Shown here piece by piece: positions 7,651 through 16,261 of a DNA stretch of 64,000 nt (the first letter of the stretch is position 1; the number at the start of each line of letters is the position of its first letter). The DNA comes from Spongisporangium articulatum (GTDB lineage: Bacteria; Actinomycetota; Actinomycetes; Actinomycetales; Kineosporiaceae). The notes beneath the pieces were generated by a model that did not search any database, was not told where the DNA came from, and saw nothing but the letters and a program-made list of their open reading frames with translations. The stretch is from the NCBI RefSeq assembly GCF_044465595.1, contig NZ_JBITLV010000004.1, positions 460,987-524,986 of the forward strand, in the 5' to 3' direction. Position numbers and translations under genes: made by a program.

Positions 7651-8886
7651 ATGAGGAGCACCGCGCCCGTCGCCGCGCACGCCACCGGTCACCGGTGGTG
7701 GGTGCTCCTGGCGGGCCTCCTGTCGCTCGTGGCGGCCTGCACGTTCCAGTACGGCCTGCCGTTCCTGGTACCGACCCTGCGGGCCTCGGGGCTGTCGCTG
7801 ACCGAGGTCGCCTGGCTGGTCTCGGCGCCCGTCGTGGGCATCCTCGCGGCGCTGATCGCGTGGGGTGCCGTGACCGACCGGTACGGCGAGCGGTGGGTCC
7901 TGGCGGGCGGCCTGGCGGGCGCCGCGGTGCTGCTCGTCGTGGCCGCCCAGCAGGCCCGGGCGGGGCACACGCTGGCGCTCGGTGTGGCGCTGGCGGCCGC
8001 CGGGGCGAGCGCGGCCGCGGTCCAGGTGGCCAGCGGCCGGCTGATCCTGGGCTGGTTCGCCGCCCACGAGCGCGGCCTGGCGATGGGTCTGCGGCAGACC
8101 GCCCAGCCGCTGGGCGTCGGGCTGGCCGCCGTCACCGTCCCCTACCTGTCCCCGGTGGCCGACCGCGAGCACGGCGTGGCCCGTTCGATGGTCCTGATGG
8201 CCGCCCTGTGTGCCGTCGCGGCCGTCGTGATCGCTGCCCTGGCCCGCGACCCGCAGCTGCCCGACAGCGCCGAGGTGGGCCGGTCGGGGCGGGCGGGCAA
8301 CCCGTACGCGAGCTCGTACCTGCCGCGCATCCACCTGGCCAGCGCCCTGCTGGTGATCCCGCAGTTCGGGGTGGCCGCTTTCGCCTACGACTACCTGGTC
8401 ACCGTGCGCGGCCTGGACGCCGGGGTGGCGGGTGCCGTGCTGGCGCTCGCGCAGGCGGGGGGTGCGTTCTCCCGGCTGGGGGCGGGCTGGTGGTCCGACC
8501 GGGTCGGCGCGCGGCTGGGCCCGATGCGCTCGCTGGCCCTGGTCATCGCCACGACCGTCCTGGCCACCGGCCTGTTCGCCGCGCTCCCGGCTCCGGAGAC
8601 ACCCACGGTCGTGGTCGTCGTCCTGGCGGCGGTGTTCTCGGTCAGCACGAACGGGCTGGCGTTCACGGCGGTCGCCGAACGGGCGGGCCGGGCGTGGGCC
8701 GGGCGGGCGCTGGGCGTGCAGAACACCGGGCAGAACGGCGTCGCCGTGCTGACCGCGCCCGTTCTGGCCGGCCTCATCTCGGCGCTCGGCAACCGGGCCG
8801 GATACCCGGCCGCCTTCCTGGCCCTGACGGTGCCGTCGCTGGTCGCCGCCGCGATCATTCCGGCGCGGTCAGAACGTAGGGCGTGA
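7651..8886 (+). CDS. MFS transporter
   Basis: Major facilitator superfamily permease of 411 residues with about 12 hydrophobic helices. The loop 2-3 signature is GAVTDRYGERWVLAGG, and a related SDRVGARLGPMRSL follows in the second half, which marks the internal duplication. ATG 7651 lies 7 nt after TACGGT (7638-7643), a leaderless arrangement. It is closest in style to oxalate/formate or nitrate-type MFS proteins, but the substrate cannot be named. It stands alone; its stop codon forms the left end of a 149-bp palindromic intergenic element shared with the convergent ABC1-kinase gene. Confidence 0.85.
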   Translation: MRSTAPVAAHATGHRWWVLLAGLLSLVAACTFQYGLPFLVPTLRASGLSLTEVAWLVSAPVVGILAALIAWGAVTDRYGERWVLAGGLAGAAVLLVVAAQQARAGHTLALGVALAAAGASAAAVQVASGRLILGWFAAHERGLAMGLRQTAQPLGVGLAAVTVPYLSPVADREHGVARSMVLMAALCAVAAVVIAALARDPQLPDSAEVGRSGRAGNPYASSYLPRIHLASALLVIPQFGVAAFAYDYLVTVRGLDAGVAGAVLALAQAGGAFSRLGAGWWSDRVGARLGPMRSLALVIATTVLATGLFAALPAPETPTVVVVVLAAVFSVSTNGLAFTAVAERAGRAWAGRALGVQNTGQNGVAVLTAPVLAGLISALGNRAGYPAAFLALTVPSLVAAAIIPARSERRA

Positions 8887-9032
8887 CTGCAGACCCCCCG
8901 TCTACTGCGCGACCCCCGGCGGGCACCCGGCGGCGTTCTCGTCGCCCCACATAGCTCCGCTATGAGGGGCTCCTCGGCCTTGCCGGGCACTCCGCCGGGC
9001 GCCTGCTCGCTACGACGGCGAGTCTGCAGTCA
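8884..9032. repeat. 149-bp palindromic element between convergent genes
   Basis: Arms TGACTGCAGAC (8884-8894) and GTCTGCAGTCA (9022-9032) are perfect inverted copies, and their outer TGA triplets are the stop codons of the MFS gene and of the ABC1-kinase gene. Inside is a second hairpin, CCCC-ACATAGC-TCC-GCTATGA-GGGG (about 8946-8970), and GC-rich half-palindromes around CCGGCGGGCACCCGG. No protein is encoded. It probably acts as a bidirectional terminator and resembles a mobile palindromic repeat. Confidence 0.7.
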
Positions 9033-10358
9033 TGCCCTCTCAGCATTGAAACCCGGCAGCCACTGCGACAGGACCTCGGGCACCGGGACGTCGCCGTCGA
9101 TCTGGCACAGCACGGCGACCCCACCGACCCAGACGCGGTGGATCAGCAGGTACTCCGGCGGCAGGTTGAGCTTCAGGCCCATCGTCCACTGCGGCCGGCG
9201 GGGGTCGTTGACATGCTGGAACAGCGACCGCATCCAGGCGCGCTCGAAGCGCCAGACCGGGTGGCGGGCCGGTTCGAGGAAGGGTTCGAGGTAGCTCAAC
9301 AGGGCAGCGCCGTCGATCTGGATCGCCGGCTTGATGAAGCCCTCCCGGCGCAGCCCGGCCACCACGGCCTCGCCCTCACCGGCCAGCGCGAGGGTGAGCA
9401 GCTCGCCGATCACCGGGGGCATCCCGTCGGGCAGGTGCTTCACCGCGCCGAAGTCGAGGATGCCGAAGCGCCCGTCGTCGGTCAGCCGGTAGTTGCCCGG
9501 ATGCGGGTCCGCGTGCAGGAGCCCGGCCCGGGCGGGCCCGGCGAACAGGAACTCCAGGTAGTGCCGGGCCGCCGCGTCGCGGTCGGTGCGCGAACCCCGG
9601 GCGATCAGGCTCGACAGCGGCTGGCCGTCGATCCACTCGCTCACGATGACGCGCTTCCCGGCGGCCACCACCTCGGGCACGACGAACACCGGGTCGCCGC
9701 GGAACGCCTCGGCGAACGTGCGCTGGTTGGCCGCCTCGCGCTCGTAGTCGAGCTCCTCGACCATCCGCTCCTTGAGCTCGGTGAGGATCGGCTTGATGTC
9801 GAGCCCGGGGATCCAGCTGGCCGCCACCCGGCCCACCCGGGTCACCTGGTTGAGGTCCGAGACGAGCGCCTCGGCGGCGCCCGGGTACTGGATCTTCACA
9901 GCGACGGCCCGGCCGTCCGACCAGATCGCCCGGTGCACCTGGCCGATCGAGGCGGCCGCGGCGGGCGTGTCGTCGAAACTGGTGAACAGGTCGCGCCAGC
10001 CCTCGCCCAGCTCCTCGCGCAGCACCGTGTGCACCGTCGTCGCGGGCAGCGGGGGAGCGGCGTCCTGCAGGCGGGTGAGCGTGGCCCGGTACGGCCCGGC
10101 CAGCTCCTCGGGCAGCGCGGCCTCGAAGATGCTCAGCGCCTGGCCGAACTTCATCGCCCCGCCCTTGAGCTCGCCGAGCACCGTGAACATCTGCTCGGCG
10201 GTGCGGGCCCGCATCTCGGCGGCGACCATCTCGGCGGGCTTGCCGCCCAGGCGCTTGCCGATGCCCCAGGCGGTGCGACCCGCGATGCCCAGGGGCAGCG
10301 TGGCGAGCTTGGCCGACCGGGTCAGGGCGCGGCGCGGGAGGTCGGTCACGTCGGCCAT
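9030..10358 (-). CDS. ABC1/UbiB-family (AarF-like) atypical kinase
   Basis: Protein-kinase-like ATPase of 442 residues. The family signature KxGQ appears as MKFGQALSIF, the Ala-rich nucleotide loop as AAAASIGQVHRA, the ATP-binding Lys as VAVKIQYPG, and the catalytic region as LLHADPHPGNYRL with ILDFGAVKH as the metal-binding motif. Members support isoprenoid quinone or other lipid metabolism. It starts 2 bp after the ThiF-like gene, so the two form an operon. In many actinobacteria the same gene lies next to whiB7, which fits its position here. There is no transmembrane tail. Confidence 0.88.
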   Translation of the reverse strand: MADVTDLPRRALTRSAKLATLPLGIAGRTAWGIGKRLGGKPAEMVAAEMRARTAEQMFTVLGELKGGAMKFGQALSIFEAALPEELAGPYRATLTRLQDAAPPLPATTVHTVLREELGEGWRDLFTSFDDTPAAAASIGQVHRAIWSDGRAVAVKIQYPGAAEALVSDLNQVTRVGRVAASWIPGLDIKPILTELKERMVEELDYEREAANQRTFAEAFRGDPVFVVPEVVAAGKRVIVSEWIDGQPLSSLIARGSRTDRDAAARHYLEFLFAGPARAGLLHADPHPGNYRLTDDGRFGILDFGAVKHLPDGMPPVIGELLTLALAGEGEAVVAGLRREGFIKPAIQIDGAALLSYLEPFLEPARHPVWRFERAWMRSLFQHVNDPRRPQWTMGLKLNLPPEYLLIHRVWVGGVAVLCQIDGDVPVPEVLSQWLPGFNAERA

Positions 10359-10360
10359 TC

Positions 10361-11314
10361 TTACTCAGCCCGGGCTCGGGCGCCGGGTACGCCGGGCAGT
10401 CGGGTGCAGCCGCAGCGCGGATGGACGCCCCACGGACGGCGGGCCGCGAGCCCGTCGGGCAACGTGACCTCGAGGGTGGCGCCCCGCGCGGCCGGCGGGC
10501 CCACCCCGTCGAGGGCGCGCCCGTCCAGGAACGTGAGCACCTGGACGGCGGCCAGCCCGGCCCCGAGGGTGCTCAACGCCGTCTCCTCCACGCACCAGGC
10601 GGCGGGGCGGCGGGAGCGCTCGGCGAGCAGCTGTTCGACGGTGCGCGGCCAGACCCCGTCGCGGTCGGTGCGGTGCAGGTCGAGGCAGCGCAGGCACGGC
10701 CCGTCGCCCGGCACGACCAGCGGCCCGACGAGCACCTCGGCCTCCCGGACCACGACCGACAGGTGTGCCACGTCGGCGCTGACCAGGACGTCGGTGGCCG
10801 GGGCGTCGGCGACCCCGGGTTCGACCAGGACGACCAGGTCGGGACGGTTCAGCCCGAGGTGGGCCCGACCGCGCACCCGCTCGACGGTCCCGATGCCGGC
10901 GCCGGACAGCGTGCGCAGAACGTCGTCGACCAGCTGGCCCCGCCCGCGGACCTCGACCCGCAGGCCGGCGCGGTGGGCGAGGAGCCGGTGGCCGCCGTCC
11001 GGGCTGCCGTGCACCAGCGACCAGACGGCGGCGTCGCCGACCGGCTCCGCCGCAGCGGTCCCGTTCTCGACCCGCTCGAGCACGCCGGCCCGGTCGAGCA
11101 GTTGCAGCAGGCGTCGACCCTGGGGCTCCAGCCGTTGCGGGCGCACCGGGCGGGCCTTGGCCAACCGGGAGATCAACCGGGCGTCGGCCGCGGCCAGCCC
11201 GTGCACCTGGACGCCGAAGCGCCCCGACAGGCCGATCTGCACCGCCTCCGGCCCCACCCACGTGCAGGCCAGGCCCCGGCGCAGACCCACCCGCGCTCCC
11301 GTCGTCCCCGTCAT
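10361..11314 (-). CDS. ThiF/E1-like protein related to cyclodehydratase E1 domains
   Basis: Protein of 317 residues from ATG 11314. It contains CLRCLDLHRTDRDGVWP and a C-terminal HPRCGCTRL, which together supply the cysteines typical of the zinc site in ThiF/Ocin-ThiF-like E1 domains of azole-forming (TOMM) enzymes, and RPDLVVLVEPG in a Rossmann-like region. The classic glycine-rich ATP loop of active ThiF proteins is not obvious, so it may be a non-catalytic E1 homologue. No precursor peptide or dehydrogenase gene is nearby; the partner is the ABC1 kinase immediately downstream. It is likely a conserved housekeeping gene of unknown role. Confidence 0.65.
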   Translation of the reverse strand: MTGTTGARVGLRRGLACTWVGPEAVQIGLSGRFGVQVHGLAAADARLISRLAKARPVRPQRLEPQGRRLLQLLDRAGVLERVENGTAAAEPVGDAAVWSLVHGSPDGGHRLLAHRAGLRVEVRGRGQLVDDVLRTLSGAGIGTVERVRGRAHLGLNRPDLVVLVEPGVADAPATDVLVSADVAHLSVVVREAEVLVGPLVVPGDGPCLRCLDLHRTDRDGVWPRTVEQLLAERSRRPAAWCVEETALSTLGAGLAAVQVLTFLDGRALDGVGPPAARGATLEVTLPDGLAARRPWGVHPRCGCTRLPGVPGARARAE

Positions 11315-11390
11315 GCGTTCAAGCCTGGCACGCCCGGCGGGGCGATCCGCCCGTCGTCCACAGGCGTCCGTCGTCCACAGGCGCAAAGCC

Positions 11391-11429
11391 CGAAGGGGCC
11401 GGACGGGATCGCTCCCGCCGGCCCCTTCG
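11391..11429 (-). terminator. long hairpin, terminator of the DUF5679 gene
   Basis: Outer stem CGAAGGGGCCGG / CCGGCCCCTTCG (12 bp) plus inner stem CGGGA / TCCCG around loop TCGC. On the minus strand it is followed by GGGCTTTGCGCC. It lies downstream of the DUF5679 gene and before the ThiF-like gene on the same strand, so it separates the two transcripts. Confidence 0.7.
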
Positions 11430-11452
11430 AGGCTCGGTGTGCCCTGGGTCAG

Positions 11453-11550
11453 GCCTTCCCGAGGTTGCCGTTCTGGTTGGTGCCGGAGAAGCCGCGCACT
11501 TACGCCTTGCCGAGGATGCGGTTCAGGTTGGTGCCGCACACGGGGCACTT
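11453..11550. repeat. tandem duplication of the 3' end of the DUF5679 gene
   Basis: Blocks 11453-11502 and 11503-11550 are two diverged copies of about 48-50 bp sharing GCCTT, CCGAGG and GGTTGGTGCCG at matching positions. The right copy is the end of the DUF5679 coding sequence on the minus strand. The left copy follows its TAA in the same frame and would encode VRGFSGTNQNGNLGKA and a stop, against CPVCGTNLNRILGKA in the real gene; both zinc cysteines are lost. Confidence 0.7.
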
Positions 11551-11658
11551 GCCCTTGGCCATGCGGCGGCCGTTGGTCTCCACGACGTTGCCGGTCGCCT
11601 GACGCTTCTCCTTGCACTTCACGCAGTAGAACTCACCGCTGTAGGTCTCGTCGGCCAT
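11500..11658 (-). CDS. DUF5679 zinc-ribbon protein (52 aa)
   Basis: Very small conserved actinobacterial protein. It begins MADETYSGEFYCVKCKEK and ends CPVCGTNLNRILGKA, so a single zinc ribbon is formed by CVKC and CPVC about 25 residues apart. ATG 11658 is preceded by AGGGAG about 5 nt away. The family is near-universal in Actinomycetia, often beside the SprT/YgjP-like peptidase gene as here, and its job is unknown. The gene is too short for most default gene finders. A degenerate copy of its last 16 codons follows its stop codon. Confidence 0.85.
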   Translation of the reverse strand: MADETYSGEFYCVKCKEKRQATGNVVETNGRRMAKGKCPVCGTNLNRILGKA

Positions 11659-12224
11659 GCTGACTCCCTGCTCGTAACGACTGATCGGGTGCCCGTCGCG
11701 CGTCCGCAGACCCGGCTCCTGGAAGACGGCGCCTGACGGCGGCTGGGTCTGGGCTTCTACTACCCCCGCGCGCCGGACGGGACACGACAGTAGCCCAGCA
11801 CGCGGGCGAGCGAGAATTGCGCGGGCCGACGGCGCGTCGCAGCACGAAACCGCAGGTCCGAAACGGGTCGGACCGGTCGTAAACGGGCGGCGGCCGCAGC
11901 GCGGCGGGCAACCAGACGGCTCGGGCGGACGCTTCGCACCTTCCCCAGCACGTGCGCCCCGGCCCGAGCCGTGCGATCACGGTATGGGGCGCCTGAGATG
12001 AGGGTCAACGGCTGTGTCCACAGGGGGTGTGGACAACTCGCCACTTCCCGTGGAGAGGGGCCCTCGGGCTGTGGGCGACGGGGGCACGGACTGTGCATGA
12101 GGCGTTGACACTCGGCCACCGCGACGCGCCGGACACCATCGATCATGCCGCTGACCTGCGACGCATTCCGTTCCCAGGCTGTGGACAGAAGTTTTTTGGC
12201 CGGTCCGGCCGGTACGGTTCGTCC
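11659..12224. other. 566-bp divergent intergenic region with DnaA-box-like sites
   Basis: No gene is seen on either strand. It separates the divergent DUF5679 and YgjP-type peptidase genes. It contains TGTGGACAA (12028-12036, an exact TTGTCCACA box on the minus strand), GTGTCCACA (12014-12022) and TGTGGACAG (12180-12188); two further copies of TCGTCCACA lie just outside at 11354 and 11371. The last 12 bp before the downstream gene hold the -10 box TACGGT (12213-12218). Confidence 0.5.
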
Positions 12225-12788
12225 GTGGACGAGGTTCCGCGGCCTGCGCATGATCGACCCGTGCAGGACCTGCCGGTCGAGGTCCGCCGTAGCCGCCGGC
12301 GGAGGAGCACGGTCACGGCGTACCGGGACGCCGATCGCGTCGTCGTGCTCATCCCGGCCCGGTTCAGCGTGGCCCAGGAACGCGAGTGGGTCGGCCGGAT
12401 GATCGCCCGGCTGAGCGCCCAGGAACGTCGCCGCCGACCCGGGGACGACGAGCTGATGAGGCGGGCCCGGTCGCTCTCGCAGAAGTACCTCGGCGGCCTG
12501 GCCCGGCCCGCGTCGGTCGCCTGGGCGGCCAACCAGAACAGCCGCTGGGGGTCGTGCACGCCGTCCGACCGGACCATCCGGCTGAGTACCCGGCTGCGCG
12601 GAATGCCTTCCTGGGTGATCGATTACGTGCTGCTGCACGAGCTCGCGCACCTGCTCGAGGGCGGGCACGGGCCGAAGTTCTGGGCGCTGCTGGAGGCCTA
12701 CCCGAAGACCGAGCGGGCCCGCGGCTTCCTCGACGGCGTGGCCGCCGCGCGTGACCTGCCGCCCTTCGACGACGACGAGGCCCTCTGA
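12225..12788 (+). CDS. YgjP/SprT-type zinc metallopeptidase (DUF45)
   Basis: Predicted zinc-dependent peptidase of 187 residues. GTG 12225 lies 6 nt after the -10 box TACGGT, giving a leaderless mRNA; a shorter version from GTG 12261 is possible. The active site is HELAHLLEGGHGPKFW (HExxH plus a third His), preceded by the family signature NSRWGSCT. Cytosolic, no signal peptide. Members of this family are conserved in actinobacteria beside DUF5679 and Nudix genes, as seen here. Its stop codon lies inside the first arm of a 32-bp-armed palindrome shared with the convergent Nudix gene. Confidence 0.85.
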   Translation: MDEVPRPAHDRPVQDLPVEVRRSRRRRSTVTAYRDADRVVVLIPARFSVAQEREWVGRMIARLSAQERRRRPGDDELMRRARSLSQKYLGGLARPASVAWAANQNSRWGSCTPSDRTIRLSTRLRGMPSWVIDYVLLHELAHLLEGGHGPKFWALLEAYPKTERARGFLDGVAAARDLPPFDDDEAL

Positions 12789-12882
12789 AGTCGATCATGC
12801 AGAAACCTCGCCTTGCGCGTCGGCGAGGTGTGCACCCACCTGTGCCGGACGCGAGGTTTCTGCATGATCGACTTCAGAGGGC
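12780..12882. repeat. TGATCATGC-type palindrome, copy 1 (convergent genes)
   Basis: Perfect inverted arms of 31-32 bp (12780-12811 and 12851-12882) with the shared core GATCATGCAGAAACCTCGC and a 39-nt centre. The arms reach into both coding sequences, so the peptidase and Nudix genes both end GCCCTCTGA. A very stable bidirectional terminator is expected. Related copies are at 32041, 41030, 49543 and 57577. Confidence 0.85.
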
Positions 12883-13428
12883 TGCGCGGGCGGCGGCCAC
12901 CAGTTCGTCCACGCCGCCGGCCCGGTCCGGGGGCAGCGCGTCGACCGGCCACCACGCGACCTGCGGGGTCTCGTCGCTGGGCCGGGGCACCTGGTCGGCC
13001 GAGGCCACCAGCACGAACTGCACGTCGAGGTGCCAGTCGACCACCCCCGGCGCACAGGGCGCCGGGTGCCGGCTGAGCAGCACGGGCTCGGGCCGGACGA
13101 CGCCGCTCAGGCCGGTCTCCTCGCCCGCCTCCCGGGCGGCGGCCTCGGCCAGGCTCGCGTCACCGCCCTCGATGTGGCCGCCGGGCTGCAGCCACAGACC
13201 CACCTTGCGGTGCAGGATCAGGCAGGTCTGCGTGCCGTCCTCGCTGAGCACGGCGGCCGAGGCGGTCAGGTGCGACGGGGCCCGCTCACGGGTCAGCAGC
13301 GCCGGCCCGACGCGCTCCAGCAGGGCTGACCACGCCTCGCGTTCGAACCGGGCCTCCGGCGAGCCTCCCGGGGCGGAGGAGAGGACCCGGCGGACGTCGT
13401 CCACCAGGCCCTGGTCCGGGCCGCTCAC
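12874..13428 (-). CDS. Nudix hydrolase
   Basis: Nucleoside-diphosphate-linked hydrolase of 184 residues. The Nudix box GGHIEGG...REAGEETGL is intact (GX5EX7REUXEEXGU pattern) around residue 85-110. GTG 13428 overlaps the upstream stop as GTGA (13425-13428), so translation is coupled to the DUF2342 gene. It precedes the box with LHRKVGLWLQPGG, typical of mRNA-cap/ADP-ribose-type Nudix folds, but the substrate is unknown. The same neighbour pair occurs in other actinobacteria. Confidence 0.85.
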   Translation of the reverse strand: MSGPDQGLVDDVRRVLSSAPGGSPEARFEREAWSALLERVGPALLTRERAPSHLTASAAVLSEDGTQTCLILHRKVGLWLQPGGHIEGGDASLAEAAAREAGEETGLSGVVRPEPVLLSRHPAPCAPGVVDWHLDVQFVLVASADQVPRPSDETPQVAWWPVDALPPDRAGGVDELVAAARAAL

Positions 13429-14993
13429 CCGGCCGGCGGCGGAGGGGTGTCCCCCTCGGGCGGGCCCTCGGCCGGTCCGTCGCCCAGGCCGCCGTCCAGC
13501 ATCCTGGCCAGCTCGTCGTCGATGTCGTCCGTCGCGTCGGTCCGGGTGGCGAAGCCGACCGGGTCCGCGAACGCCGTCTCGTCGGGCGTGATGTCGGGGT
13601 GCGACCACAGGGCGTCGCGCCCCGACGACCCGCGGGCCTCCGTCAGCTCGTGCCAGACGGCCGCGGCCTCGCGCAGCCGGCGCGGCCGCAGCTCCAGGCC
13701 GACCAGCGACGCGAACGTGTGCTCCGCGGGGCCACCCGCGGCCCGGCGCCGGCGCATCGCCTCGCCCATCGCGACGGCGTGCGGCAGGGACCCCGCGGCG
13801 GCCCGCTCCACCACCTCGTCGGTCCAGCCCTCGACCAGGGCCAGCGCCGTCTCCATCCGGTCCAGCGCGGCCTGCTGCTGCGGCGTCCGCTCTGGCTCGA
13901 AAAGGTCTGAGGCGAGAGCGTTCTGGAGCGATTCGACGTTGCTGGGGTCGATCTCGCGGACCGCCGACTCGATGGTGCTCATGTCGATCGTGATACCGCG
14001 CGCGTACTCCTCCACGGCGGCCAGCAGGTGGGCCCGCAGCCACGGCACGCCGGCCACCAGCCGGGCGTGCGCCGCCTCGCGCAGCGCCAGGTAGAGCCGG
14101 ACCTCGTCCTCCGGCAGGCCCAGGCCCTCGCCGAACGCGGCCAGGTTCGTCGGCAGCAGCGCCGCGCGACCCGCGGGCAGCAGCGGCAGGCCGATGTCGC
14201 CACCGCCGATGACCTCGCGGGACAGCGCCCCGAGCGCCTGACCCAGCTGGGCGCCGAAGAACGCGCCGCCCATCCGCTTCATCATGGGCAGCGCGTCGCC
14301 CAGCACCGCCTGCAGCTGCTCGGGCGCCTGCGCGGTGAGCGCCTTGCCCATCGCCTCGCCCACGCTGTTGGCGACGGGCTCGACGACGACCTTCCAGACC
14401 GGCAGCGTGTTCTCGATCCACTCCGCGCGGCTCCACGCCTCGGTCCGGGCCGACGCCGCGGGCAGGTCGCACACCCGGTCCAGCCAGAGGTCCGCGGTGC
14501 GCAGCGCCTCCGCCACCTGGCGGTGCGCGATCTCCCCGACGCTCGGGTCACCCCCCTCCGCGGCGGCCTGCCGCGCGAGCTGCGCGGCGACGTCCCAGTT
14601 GACCGGGCCGTCCCCGCCGCCGGCCAGCATCTGCTGCACCGAGCTGAGCATCTGCTGCAGCATCTGCGGGTCGTTCATCCCGGGCAGGTTCTCGAACCCC
14701 GGCGGCAGGTTCTCGGCGAACTCCGGCGGCAGTTGGCCCCCGGGGCCGAGCATCGCGTCGAGCAGCCCGCCCAGCGGGTCGCCCGTCGGCTGGCCGGCCT
14801 GGTCCTTGGGGGTGTCGTCGCCGCCCGGGAGTCGCTTGCCGAACCCGATCCCCATCTGCTGCTCCGGAGGGTTCGGCCGGTCGGCCGGCCTCTCGGTGGG
14901 CGTCTCCTCGGCCGAGGCGTCCCCGGACTCGGCCCGCTCAGGCTCACCAGGTACCTCTCGGTCCTCGTCGCCTTCGCCGGGCTGGTCCGTCAT
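13425..14993 (-). CDS. DUF2342 zinc-dependent metalloprotease-like hydrolase
   Basis: Conserved actinobacterial protein of 522 residues, often annotated 'putative hydrolase/zinc-dependent metalloprotease'. The first 90 residues are Pro/Glu/Gly-rich and disordered; the body is helical. Family hallmarks seen here are QLGQALGALSREV, ALREAAHARLVAGVPW and EGWTDEVVERAA, with RRRRAAGGPAEHTFASLVGLELRPRR near the C-terminus broken into short recognisable blocks. A canonical HExxH is not visible, so proteolytic activity is a family inference. ATG 14993. Divergent from the PDZ-Lon protease gene, coupled to the Nudix gene. Confidence 0.75.
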   Translation of the reverse strand: MTDQPGEGDEDREVPGEPERAESGDASAEETPTERPADRPNPPEQQMGIGFGKRLPGGDDTPKDQAGQPTGDPLGGLLDAMLGPGGQLPPEFAENLPPGFENLPGMNDPQMLQQMLSSVQQMLAGGGDGPVNWDVAAQLARQAAAEGGDPSVGEIAHRQVAEALRTADLWLDRVCDLPAASARTEAWSRAEWIENTLPVWKVVVEPVANSVGEAMGKALTAQAPEQLQAVLGDALPMMKRMGGAFFGAQLGQALGALSREVIGGGDIGLPLLPAGRAALLPTNLAAFGEGLGLPEDEVRLYLALREAAHARLVAGVPWLRAHLLAAVEEYARGITIDMSTIESAVREIDPSNVESLQNALASDLFEPERTPQQQAALDRMETALALVEGWTDEVVERAAAGSLPHAVAMGEAMRRRRAAGGPAEHTFASLVGLELRPRRLREAAAVWHELTEARGSSGRDALWSHPDITPDETAFADPVGFATRTDATDDIDDELARMLDGGLGDGPAEGPPEGDTPPPPAG

Positions 14994-15136
14994 GGCTGTA
15001 CCTCACCGCCGGGTCTCATGTATCCAGTGTGTCGCTGGCGATCCGCTTCTGCCCGTTCATCATCGCTCCGCGCCATCCCCGACGGTCAAGCCGGGGGTAC
15101 CCGCGTTCGCCCTCGGCTGATGCGTACCCTTGCCCG

Positions 15137-16249
15137 GTGACCGAGCCGTGGGACGCACACGCCCCGGACGACCCCCGGTACGCGCCGGTGGGGGAGGTCC
15201 CGCCGCCGCAGCCGTCGACGGTCATCTCGGTGCTCGCCGGGTTCGCCGGGCTCCTGCTGCTGTGCGTGGCGATCCTGCTGCCCACCGACTACGTCGTCCT
15301 GAAGCCCGGTCCGGTGCTGAACACCCTCGGCGCCTACGACGGCACGCAGCTGATCACGATCACCGGCCACGCGACGTACCCGACCAGCGGGCAGCTCGAC
15401 ATGACGACCGTGCGCACCATGGGCGCCCCCGGCTCGCGGGTCAGCCTGATCTCGGTCGCCCTGGCCTGGCTGCGCCCCTCGGAGTCGGCCGTGCCGCGCG
15501 AGCTGTACTACCCGAAGGACGAGAGCGCCGAGGAGATCGAGCAGCAGGACCAGGCGATGATGGTCGACTCGCAGGAATCGGCGGCCGTCGCGGCCCTCGT
15601 GTCGCTGGGCGTCTCGGTGCCCGCGGACCTGGCCGTGGCCGGCGTCCGCCCCAAGACCCCGGCGACCGGCTGGTTCACTTACGGCGACGTGATCCAGGCC
15701 GTGGGCGGCGTCCGGGTGGTGTCGATCCGGGCCCTCAAGGCCCAGATCCGGGCGGTTCGGCCGGGCCGGTCGGTCACGTTCACGGTGCTGCGGGCCGGTC
15801 AGGCGGTCAGGGTCGCGGCCACCAAGCCGGCCTCCGCCGGCAACGACTGGTTGCTGACCGACCTGTACATCGACGCCCGCTACCAGCTGCCGTTCACCGT
15901 CACGTTCGGGCTGAAGGACGTCGTCGGGCCCAGCGCCGGGCACATGTTCGCGCTCGGGGTGATCGACAAGCTGACGGCCGGCGACATGACCGGCGGGAAG
16001 CGGATCGCCGGCACCGGCACGATCGACGCCGCGGGGAACGTGGGCGCGATCGGGGGCATCCGGCAGAAGCTGGTCGGTGCCCGACGGGCCGGCGCCCAGT
16101 ACTTCCTGGCCCCGGCGGCCAACTGCAACGAGGTCGTCGGGCACGTGCCCGACGGGCTGCAGGTGGTGAAGACGGCGACGCTGAAGCAGTCGCGCGGCTA
16201 CGTCGCGAAGATCGCGGCGGGGCAGGCTGCCGGGCTGCCGACCTGCTGA
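15137..16249 (+). CDS. PDZ-domain S16 (Lon-like) serine protease, membrane anchored
   Basis: YlbL-type protease of 370 residues. GTG 15137 lies 6 nt after the -10 box TACCCT (15125-15130), a leaderless start. An N-terminal membrane helix (VLAGFAGLLLLCVAILLP) anchors it, so the catalytic part lies outside the membrane. A PDZ-like region around residues 165-240 includes GDVIQAVGGVRV. The S16 catalytic Ser is in GPSAGHMFALG and the Lys in GIRQKLVGARRAG. It is conserved between the DUF2342 and UPF0182 genes in actinobacteria and is likely a quality-control protease of the cell envelope. Confidence 0.87.
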   Translation: MTEPWDAHAPDDPRYAPVGEVPPPQPSTVISVLAGFAGLLLLCVAILLPTDYVVLKPGPVLNTLGAYDGTQLITITGHATYPTSGQLDMTTVRTMGAPGSRVSLISVALAWLRPSESAVPRELYYPKDESAEEIEQQDQAMMVDSQESAAVAALVSLGVSVPADLAVAGVRPKTPATGWFTYGDVIQAVGGVRVVSIRALKAQIRAVRPGRSVTFTVLRAGQAVRVAATKPASAGNDWLLTDLYIDARYQLPFTVTFGLKDVVGPSAGHMFALGVIDKLTAGDMTGGKRIAGTGTIDAAGNVGAIGGIRQKLVGARRAGAQYFLAPAANCNEVVGHVPDGLQVVKTATLKQSRGYVAKIAAGQAAGLPTC

Positions 16250-16261
16250 GCTGCCCGCTGC

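Noticed and set aside
12000..12200. Replication origin suggested by DnaA-like boxes
   Set aside because: There is no dnaA, dnaN or gyrase gene nearby, the boxes are few, and there is no AT-rich unwinding region.
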